A stretch of DNA of 8,705 bases, taken from the NCBI GenBank assembly GCA_027058735.1, contig JALURZ010000218.1:1-8705 (forward strand). The letters run 5' to 3'. The notes beneath the pieces are model-generated. The model worked only from the letters and a program-made list of their open reading frames with translations, was not told the DNA's origin and searched no databases. The first letter of the stretch is position 1. Every line of letters starts with the position of its first letter. This stretch comes from Hyphomicrobiales bacterium. GTDB taxonomy: Bacteria; Pseudomonadota; Alphaproteobacteria; Rhizobiales; JALURZ01. Of this stretch, positions 1 through 4,573 are shown piece by piece. Made by a program: the position numbers and the translations under genes.

Positions 1-44
1 GCCGGCGTCACGTCGCTGCGATACCGCAGCGACGTGACGCCGGC
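1..44. repeat. Perfect 20-bp inverted repeat with 4-nt loop at the window edge
   Basis: Bases 1-20 are the exact reverse complement of bases 25-44, separated by the loop ATAC (21-24). The repeat lies within the coding frame of the head-tail adaptor gene. It starts at the very first base of the window and may continue to the left. The frame stays open through it. A short natural inverted repeat in the codons for LRYR (CTGCG-ATAC-CGCAG) sits at its centre, so the longer palindrome could have arisen by self-primed fold-back at a contig or read end. A real genomic hairpin is the alternative. Confidence 0.9.
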
Positions 45-153
45 CATGCGACTGAGCGCGCCGGGGCGGGTTTTCCGGATCAAGACGATGTTTGATCCTG
101 ACGGGCGCGGCCGCTGGCTGGACTGTCTTTGCGAAGAGGAGTTTGGCGCATGA
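1..153 (+). CDS. Head-tail adaptor/stopper protein, 3' end only (RcGTA g7-like)
   Basis: This is the C-terminal 50 codons of a gene that begins before the window. The frame is open from base 1 and stops at TGA 151-153. The visible peptide contains LRYRSDVTPAMRL, then GRVFRIK, then a segment with DPDGRGRWLDCLCEEE. That is the C-terminal signature of the phage head-tail joining family (SPP1 gp16-like), which forms the ring closing the head-tail channel after DNA packaging. It lies directly before tail-completion genes, as expected for RcGTA g7. Its stop overlaps the next start as ATGA (150-153), so the two are probably translationally coupled. The first 44 bases form a perfect inverted repeat, so the first few residues (up to about SLRYR) may not be the true sequence. 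The family call is fairly secure from motifs and context, but the missing N-terminus limits it. Confidence 0.78.
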   Translation, partial: AGVTSLRYRSDVTPAMRLSAPGRVFRIKTMFDPDGRGRWLDCLCEEEFGA

Positions 154-509
154 TGCTGCGCGTCCGTTCGTCGGGATTTGAGCGGATTGCCGGCCGGTTG
201 TCGCGGATCGGTCGGAGCGGTGATGTCCGAGAAGCGGTCGGTGTCACGGCCCACGACATCGCGCGCCGCGCCCGCCGCGCGCTCAACGACGCAGCACCGC
301 CCGAGACGCGAAGCGGCGAACTCGAAGCCTCCATCGAGGTCCGCCAAGGCGACCGGGCACACCAGAAACGCATCGGCACCACCCTCGACTACGGGGCGTA
401 TCTGGAATTCGGCACGCTCCAGCGCCCGCCGCGCCCCTGGCTGGGACCGGCTTTCGAGGGGGCGCGCGCCGGTTTCCTGGACCGGCTTGCCAGGACCTTG
501 CGTCCTTGA
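150..509 (+). CDS. HK97 gp10-like tail completion / head-tail joining protein
   Basis: A 119-residue protein. Residues 81-89 (YGAYLEFGT) followed by RPWLGPAF at 95-102 form the hallmark C-terminal motif of the HK97 gp10 family, small proteins at the head-tail interface or tail completion step of siphoviruses. The N-terminal half is arginine-rich and predicted helical, as is usual. ATG 150 is preferred over the in-frame TTG 129 and ATG 153: AAGAGGAG at 134-141 lies 8 nt upstream, and the start overlaps the previous stop as ATGA. It sits between the adaptor and the DUF3168 terminator. As I recall the RcGTA cluster, g7 is followed directly by g8, so this would be an extra gene relative to that model. 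The family call is strong; the exact role in the particle is inferred. Confidence 0.85.
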   Translation: MMLRVRSSGFERIAGRLSRIGRSGDVREAVGVTAHDIARRARRALNDAAPPETRSGELEASIEVRQGDRAHQKRIGTTLDYGAYLEFGTLQRPPRPWLGPAFEGARAGFLDRLARTLRP

Positions 510-536
510 CCCGACAACGCAGCGCGGAGCACCGAC

Positions 537-950
537 ATGATTACCGGCGAAAGCTGGGCGCTTCAGAAGGGCGTCTTTCAGACCCTGGCGGCGGATGCCG
601 ATCTGCTGGCGCTTCTGGGCGCGGCGCGGATCTATGACGATGTGCCGGAAGACGCCACATTCCCGTTTCTCACCATCGGTGAAGTCACGGAGCGCGACAA
701 CGGCACCTTCACCGAGACCGCGACCGAGCACACATTCACCATACATGCCTGGTCACGGGCCGGCGGGCGCAAGGAGGTCAAGGACATGGCGCACCTGACC
801 ATCGCCGCCCTGAACGACGCGCTGATTGCGCTGGAGGATCACCGGCTGGTGAATCTGAGGTTCGAAACATCACGCGCCTTGCGTGATCCCGACGGGCGCA
901 CCTATCACGCCATCGTGCAGTTTCGCGCGGTGACCGAGCCGGCGCCGTAG
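537..950 (+). CDS. DUF3168 tail terminator protein (RcGTA g8-like)
   Basis: A 137-residue protein of the usual DUF3168 length. The N-terminal helix (LQKGVFQTLAADADLLALLG) is followed by RIYDDVPEDATFPFLTIGE, the typical turn into the first strand. HTFTIHAWSR and a helix with EVKDMAHLTIAALNDAL come next, and the protein closes on a strand with YHAIVQFRAV. Known members (lambda gpU-like fold, RcGTA g8) form a hexameric ring that ends tail tube growth and joins the tail to the head connector. Start ATG 537 has GCGGAG at 524-529, 7 nt upstream. It lies 27 bases after the gp10-like gene and directly before the tube gene, the standard order. Nothing is truncated or odd. Confidence 0.88.
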   Translation: MITGESWALQKGVFQTLAADADLLALLGAARIYDDVPEDATFPFLTIGEVTERDNGTFTETATEHTFTIHAWSRAGGRKEVKDMAHLTIAALNDALIALEDHRLVNLRFETSRALRDPDGRTYHAIVQFRAVTEPAP

Positions 951-980
951 CCGCAACGATGCGAACAATCACACTAGCGA

Positions 981-989
981 GGAGAGGAG
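981..989 (+). promoter_or_regulatory. Strong Shine-Dalgarno for the major tail protein
   Basis: GGAGAGGAG ends 6 nt before ATG 996 and is preceded by another GA, giving a doubled purine-rich anti-16S match. It is the strongest ribosome site in the window and sits in the largest intergenic gap (951-995). This fits a gene whose product is needed in many copies per tail. No promoter consensus was recognisable in the gap. Confidence 0.75.
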
Positions 990-995
990 CCTGAA

Positions 996-1409
996 ATGGC
1001 GAGCCAGAAGGGCAAGGACCTATTGCTGAAGGTCGACGACACGGGCACAGGGACCTTTACGACAGTGGCCGGACTGCGGTCCCACAAACTGGCGTTCAAT
1101 ACCCAGACGGTCGATATCACCAATGCCGAATCCCAGGGTGAATGGCGCGAACTGCTGGCGGGCGCCGGGGTCAAGACGGCGGCGATCAGCGGCACAGGCC
1201 TGTTCAAGGATGCGACGTCGGATGAAACCGCGCGCTCCTATTTTTTCAACGGCACGATCCGCGACTGGCAGGTCATCGTGCCGGATTTCGGCACCATCGA
1301 AGGCGCGTTTCAGGTCACCAGCCTCGAATATGCCGGACAATACAATGGCGAGCTGTCCTACGAGCTTGCCCTCGAATCCGCCGGTTCCCTGACATTCACA
1401 GTAATCTGA
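996..1409 (+). CDS. Major tail tube protein, TP901-1 family (RcGTA g9-like)
   Basis: A 137-residue protein. It starts MASQKGKDLLLKVDD and continues with a TVAGLRSHKLAFNTQTVDITN segment, the classic N-terminus of TP901-1-type major tail proteins. SQGEWRELLAGAGVKTAAISGTG and a later GTIEGAFQVTSLEYAG complete the tail tube beta-sandwich signature. Copies stack as hexameric rings around the tape measure to form the DNA conduit. The start is fixed by a strong ribosome site, and stop TGA 1407-1409 lies 7 nt before the next ATG. The length matches the short, undecorated tube proteins of GTAs; there is no Ig-like C-terminal extension. Confidence is high. Confidence 0.92.
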   Translation: MASQKGKDLLLKVDDTGTGTFTTVAGLRSHKLAFNTQTVDITNAESQGEWRELLAGAGVKTAAISGTGLFKDATSDETARSYFFNGTIRDWQVIVPDFGTIEGAFQVTSLEYAGQYNGELSYELALESAGSLTFTVI

Positions 1410-1416
1410 GGCGCCC

Positions 1417-1815
1417 ATGGCCAATCGACATCGTGGTGAAATTCAGGCCGTTCTCGACGGCAAGACCTACCGGCTGTGCCTGACGCTTGGGGCGCTTGCG
1501 GAACTGGAAGGCGCTTATGGCGACCAGGACATGCTGGCGATCGCTGAGCGGTTCGAGACCGGCCAGTTAAAGGCCTGCGACGCCATTCGCATCATCGGCG
1601 CGGGGCTGCGCGGCGCCGGCTACGACATCAATGACGAGGCGGTGGCGGCGATGAATATCGACGGCGGCGCGGCGGGTTATGTGCGCACTGTCGCCAATCT
1701 GCTCAACGCGACCTTTCCCGCCGACAGCAGCGGCGATGACACCCCGGACGAGCCGGTGGGAAACGGACCCGGCGCGGCGGATCACCCGCCGCCGCCTTCC
1801 CCTGGCAACCCCTGA
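1417..1815 (+). CDS. GTA-type tail assembly chaperone (RcGTA g10-like)
   Basis: A 132-residue protein matching the 'gene transfer agent family protein' or Phage_TAC_11 type. It has RGEIQAVLDGKTYRLCLTLGALAELEGAYG at residues 5-34, a helix with LKACDAIRIIGAGLRGAGYDI, and then VRTVANLLNATF. These proteins bind the tape measure during tail assembly and are probably absent from the finished particle. From about residue 101 the protein becomes a low-complexity tail rich in Pro, Gly and Asp, ending PPPPSPGNP. GAGG at 1408-1411 lies 5 nt before ATG 1417 and overlaps the tube gene's stop. Its own stop, TGA 1813-1815, shares a base with the next start. The stop is preceded by CCCC (1809-1812), a possible slip site that would join it to the following chaperone. 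Confidence 0.87.
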   Translation: MANRHRGEIQAVLDGKTYRLCLTLGALAELEGAYGDQDMLAIAERFETGQLKACDAIRIIGAGLRGAGYDINDEAVAAMNIDGGAAGYVRTVANLLNATFPADSSGDDTPDEPVGNGPGAADHPPPPSPGNP

Positions 1816-2006
1816 TGCAATTAGGGCTCGGGCGGCTGCGCCTGCCCGCAGACCGTTTTTGGGCCATGACACCGCGCGAGATCACAGCGGCCGCGCGCGC
1901 TCTCAGCGGCCCGCCCGCCTCGCCGCCCCCCTTGGCGAGGCGGGACCTGAACATGTTGATGGAACAGTTTCCCGACACCGAGGAGCCCAACCCTTCCGAT
2001 GCCTGA
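1815..2006 (+). CDS. Small tail assembly chaperone (RcGTA g10.1 / rcc01693-like, Phage_TAC_6)
   Basis: A 63-residue protein. LGRLRLPADRFWAMTPREI at residues 5-23, with the FW and MTP-E elements, and LARRDLNMLMEQFPD at about 41-55 are the signature of the short chaperone family that follows g10 in GTAs and related phages. It probably acts with the larger chaperone on the tape measure, like the G/GT pair in lambda. ATG 1815 overlaps the previous stop as TGATG, and no Shine-Dalgarno is visible upstream, so translation probably depends on reinitiation or slippage from the upstream gene. The C-terminus overlaps the tape measure gene by 8 bases. A perfect 11-bp GC hairpin lies in the middle of the gene and encodes the proline-rich linker PPASPPPLARR. 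Confidence 0.85.
   Translation: MQLGLGRLRLPADRFWAMTPREITAAARALSGPPASPPPLARRDLNMLMEQFPDTEEPNPSDA
1914..1944. repeat. Perfect 11-bp GC-rich inverted repeat, 9-nt loop, inside the small chaperone gene
   Basis: CCCGCCTCGCC at 1914-1924 pairs exactly with GGCGAGGCGGG at 1934-1944. The loop is GCCCCCCTT. In mRNA this would be a very stable stem. No U-tract follows, so it is not an intrinsic terminator of the usual kind. It lies about 100 bases after the chaperone gene junction and 55 bases before the tape measure start. Confidence 0.8.
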
Positions 2007-2574
2007 ACGCCTGGACAGCCTGATCGTCTCGATTGAGGCGGACACGACGAAACTGCGCGCCGGACTGAGCGACGCCACCCGGCTTGGCCGTGGCTTCGGC
2101 ACGGCGATCACTTCGGCCTTCGAGGATGCGGCCATCAACGGGCGCAAGCTGGGCGATGTGGTCCGCGGGCTTGCCCTCGATCTGTCCCGCTCGGCGCTGC
2201 GTGACGCGCTGGACCCGCTGCGATCGGCGTTCAGTGGCGTGGCGGATTCGGCCGGCGCCTCGGTGAGCACCGGGCTGAGCGGCCTTTTTCGCAATATTCT
2301 GCCCTTCGCCAAGGGTGGTATTATCGGCTCGCCGGCCGTTTTTCCTCTTGGCGACGGGCGCATGGGCCTGGCCGGTGAGGCCGGTTCCGAAGCGATCCTG
2401 CCGCTCGCGCGCGGCCCGGACGGCAGGCTCGGGGTGCGCGCGGGCGAGGGCGGGCGGGCCGTCACCATCAATTTCAACGTCACCGCGAACGATGCGGACA
2501 GCTTCCGCCGTTCCCGATCTCAGATCGCCGCCATGATTTCCCGTGCGGCGGAACGCGGCACCCGGAACCTGTAG
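1999..2574 (+). CDS. Short tail tape measure protein (RcGTA g11-like)
   Basis: A 191-residue protein. The N-terminal part, with IEADTTKLRAGLSDATRLG and then AFEDAAINGRKLGDVVRGLALDLSRSALRDAL, is alpha-helical and typical of tape measure N-termini. Residues 104-146 hold the conserved AKGGI...FPLGDG....GLAGEAGSEAILPL.RG.DGRLGV module found in alphaproteobacterial GTA tape measures. The protein occupies the tail channel, sets tail length and is thought to be released with DNA. Full-size siphophage tape measures are several times longer, so this predicts a very short tail, as in RcGTA. ATG 1999 overlaps the upstream gene by 8 bases. GAGGAG at 1980-1985 is rather distant (13 nt), but no in-frame start lies closer upstream. 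The sequence ends in a polar helix, RSQIAAMISRAAERGTRNL. Confidence 0.87.
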   Translation: MPERLDSLIVSIEADTTKLRAGLSDATRLGRGFGTAITSAFEDAAINGRKLGDVVRGLALDLSRSALRDALDPLRSAFSGVADSAGASVSTGLSGLFRNILPFAKGGIIGSPAVFPLGDGRMGLAGEAGSEAILPLARGPDGRLGVRAGEGGRAVTINFNVTANDADSFRRSRSQIAAMISRAAERGTRNL

Positions 2575-2578
2575 ACCC

Positions 2579-3217
2579 ATGGCTTTTCACGAAATTCGTT
2601 TTCCCACGGAAATCGCGCGCGGCGCGTCGGGGGGACCTGAGCGGCGCACGGAAATTGTCGTACTCGGGTCCGGTCACGAGGAACGCAACACGCGCTGGGC
2701 GCAATCGCGCCGGCGCTATGACGCCGGCTATGGTGTCCGCTCGCTCGATGACATTCATGAGGTTGTCCGCTTTTTCGAAGCGCGCCGGGGCCGGCTGCAC
2801 GGTTTCCGCTGGAAGGATCATGCGGATTTCCGGTCTGCAAGCCCGGCAAGCGCGCCGCTTTCTTCGGATCAGGTCATTGGAACGGGCGACGGGACAACCG
2901 CGTCATTCCAGCTTGTCAAATCGTATGTTTCGGGCGCCAACCCCTATGTGCGGACCATCGAGAAGCCGGTCAGCGGTTCGATCAAGGTCGCGGTCGACGG
3001 GGTTGAGGCAGTCGAGGGAACCGCCTTCACGCTGGACGACACCACCGGGATCATCACCTTTGTTGCCGGCCAGGAACCGGCGAACGGCGCCCAGGTCAGC
3101 GCCGGCTACGAATTCGATGTTCCGGTGCGCTTCGATACCGACTTCCTGGAGATCAACCTTGTTGCCTTCAATGCCGGCGACATCCCGTCCATCCCGATTG
3201 TGGAAATCAGATTGTGA
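2579..3217 (+). CDS. Distal tail protein, DUF2460 (RcGTA g12-like, Dit)
   Basis: A 212-residue DUF2460 protein at full length. In order, it shows MAFHEIRFPTEIARGASGGPERRTEIV at the N-terminus, SGHEERNTRWAQSRRRYDAGYG at 31-52, FFEARRGRLHGFRWKDHADF at 65-84, GTGDG...FQLVKSY at 101-116, IEKPVSG at 127-133, and EFDVPVRFDTD at 178-188. It ends with IPIVEIR. The family forms the hexameric distal tail ring that connects the tube to the hub. ATG 2579 is preferred over the in-frame GTG 2543, because the conserved block starts at MAFHE and the GTG would lie well inside the tape measure gene. Its ribosome site is weak (GGAA, 11 nt upstream), so coupling to the tape measure gene, 4 bases before it, is likely. 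Its stop overlaps the hub gene start. Confidence 0.92.
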   Translation: MAFHEIRFPTEIARGASGGPERRTEIVVLGSGHEERNTRWAQSRRRYDAGYGVRSLDDIHEVVRFFEARRGRLHGFRWKDHADFRSASPASAPLSSDQVIGTGDGTTASFQLVKSYVSGANPYVRTIEKPVSGSIKVAVDGVEAVEGTAFTLDDTTGIITFVAGQEPANGAQVSAGYEFDVPVRFDTDFLEINLVAFNAGDIPSIPIVEIRL

Positions 3218-4113
3218 AGACCCTGCCACCCGGCTTTCAGGCGCATCTGGATGGTGCGGCCACCACCGTGTGCTGGTGCTGGAAACTTGTCCGCGCCGAT
3301 GCGACGGTTCTGGGCTTTACCGATCATGACCGCGACATTTCGTTCGATGGCGTCGTCTATGAAGCGGCCTCCGGATTTCAGGCCAGCGAGATCGACAGCT
3401 CGATCGGTCTCAATGTGGACGATCTGGATGTCGATGGCGCGCTCCAGTCGGGCCGCCTGAGCGAAAGCGAACTGGCTGCCGGGGCGTTCGACAACGCGCA
3501 GGTCGAGATCTTTGCCGTCAACTGGCAATCTCCCGATCAGCGCGTGCTGCTGCGCAAGGGGCATCTGGGCGAGATATCGCGCGGGCGTGGCGCGTTTTCC
3601 GCCGAAGTGCGGGGGCTGGCCGACCAGTTGAACCAGCCGTTCGGCCGGATATATCAGTTCAGTTGCGATGCCGATGTGGGCGACACGCGATGCGGCGTCG
3701 ATCTTGAGCAGGCCGCCTTCAAGGGCCAGGGCACGGTCGCAACGAGTGACGACAACGCCCGGTTCGCCGCATCCGGTCTGAGCGGGTTTGCGGATCAGTG
3801 GTTCCAGCGCGGCAAGATCACATGGGTATCGGGGGCCAATGCCGGGCGGTCCATGGAGGTCAAGTCCCAGGTGATCGACGCCGCCGGCAACCAGATCGTC
3901 GAATTGTGGCAGCCGATGAGCGAGGCGGTTGCGCCCGGCGACCAGTTCGATATTCGCGCCGGCTGCGACAAACAGTTTTCCACCTGCAGGGACAAGTTCG
4001 CCAATGGCGTGAATTTTCGCGGTTTTCCGCTCATGCCGGGGAACGATTTCGCGATCTCGTACCCCAATCGCGGCGATGCCGACAATGACGGGAGCAGCCG
4101 CCTTGCGGGGTGA
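3214..4113 (+). CDS. Baseplate hub protein, DUF2163 / BR0599 family (RcGTA g13-like)
   Basis: A 299-residue DUF2163 protein. The N-terminus carries TTVCWCWKLVRADATVLGFTDHDRDISF (residues 17-44), and the C-terminal domain ends with CDKQFSTCRDKFANGVNFRGFPLMPGND (251-278), both hallmarks of the family. It forms the hub between the Dit ring and the megatron. Four cysteines, C151, C160, C251 and C258, occur as C-x8-C and C-x6-C. These are the same two spacings that I recall for the [4Fe-4S] ligands of lambda tail tip protein gpL. That makes a bound Fe-S cluster likely, though it is inferred. The start is GTG 3214 in a GTGA overlap with the previous stop, with GGAAA at 3202-3206. No ATG nearby would keep the conserved N-terminus. 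Confidence 0.9.
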   Translation: MKTLPPGFQAHLDGAATTVCWCWKLVRADATVLGFTDHDRDISFDGVVYEAASGFQASEIDSSIGLNVDDLDVDGALQSGRLSESELAAGAFDNAQVEIFAVNWQSPDQRVLLRKGHLGEISRGRGAFSAEVRGLADQLNQPFGRIYQFSCDADVGDTRCGVDLEQAAFKGQGTVATSDDNARFAASGLSGFADQWFQRGKITWVSGANAGRSMEVKSQVIDAAGNQIVELWQPMSEAVAPGDQFDIRAGCDKQFSTCRDKFANGVNFRGFPLMPGNDFAISYPNRGDADNDGSSRLAG

Positions 4114-4123
4114 GGAAACCGGG

Positions 4124-4573
4124 ATGCGGGCTCCCCTGGCGATGACACGCTCCAGCATCGTTGCCGAAGCGCGCCGCTGGATCGGCACGCCCTATCATCA
4201 TCAGGCCAGCGTGCGGGGGGTCGGCTGCGATTGCCTGGGGCTGCTGCGCGGGGTCTATCGCGCCTTCCATCACCGGGAACCTGAACCCGTGCCGGCCTAT
4301 TCGCCCGACTGGGCGGAGGCGGAAGGGCGCGAAACCCTCGCGCAGGCGGCATCGCGCCACATGATCGCGGTGCGCGGCCGGAAATTCCGGCCCGGCGACG
4401 TGCTGTTGTTTCGCTGGCGGGCGCATCTGCCGGCCAAACACGCGGCCATCGCCGCATCGCCGGGCACCATGGTGCACGCACATGACGGCGCGGTTGTCGC
4501 GGAGGTGGCCATCAACGGCTGGTGGCGGCGGCATCTCGCATTCGTATTCTCATTCAGGGACATATGCGACTGA
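4124..4573 (+). CDS. NlpC/P60 family cell-wall peptidase, baseplate-associated (RcGTA g14-like)
   Basis: A 149-residue NlpC/P60 papain-like endopeptidase. WIGTPYHHQASVRGVGCDCLGLLRG (residues 19-43) contains the nucleophile region; C37 in the CDCLGL motif is the likely catalytic cysteine. FRPGDVLLF (88-96) and KHAAI with H106 supply the conserved turn and the likely catalytic histidine. The C-terminal INGWWRRHLAFVFSF block is typical of the phage/GTA subfamily. It is expected to cleave peptidoglycan stem peptides locally so that DNA can pass to the periplasm. Several in-frame ATGs exist (4076, 4085, 4124, 4142). ATG 4124 is chosen because GAGGAA at 4112-4117 lies 6 nt upstream and it follows the hub stop by only 10 bases. 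Its stop overlaps the megatron start as TGATG. Confidence 0.9.
   Translation: MRAPLAMTRSSIVAEARRWIGTPYHHQASVRGVGCDCLGLLRGVYRAFHHREPEPVPAYSPDWAEAEGRETLAQAASRHMIAVRGRKFRPGDVLLFRWRAHLPAKHAAIAASPGTMVHAHDGAVVAEVAINGWWRRHLAFVFSFRDICD

Noticed and set aside
129..149. Upstream TTG start for the gp10-like gene
   Set aside because: The added residues (MRRGVWR) are encoded over the ribosome site itself; ATG 150 has correct spacing and the ATGA overlap.
1821..2580. Two overlapping minus-strand open frames of about 220 codons
   Set aside because: Both are opposite the chaperone and tape measure genes, in different frames from each other, with Arg/Ser/Pro-rich translations typical of shadows.
2655..3329. 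A 224-codon plus-strand frame overlapping the DUF2460 and DUF2163 genes
   Set aside because: It crosses the junction of two well-supported genes in another frame and has no recognisable motif.
3106..4188. A 360-codon open frame on the minus strand
   Set aside because: It is antisense to the DUF2163 hub gene and shows no family motif; it is a shadow caused by codon bias.
4522..4572. Upstream start for the megatron
   Set aside because: It would add 17 residues before MATLVLQ, which is the conserved N-terminus of the family, and lies deep inside the peptidase gene.
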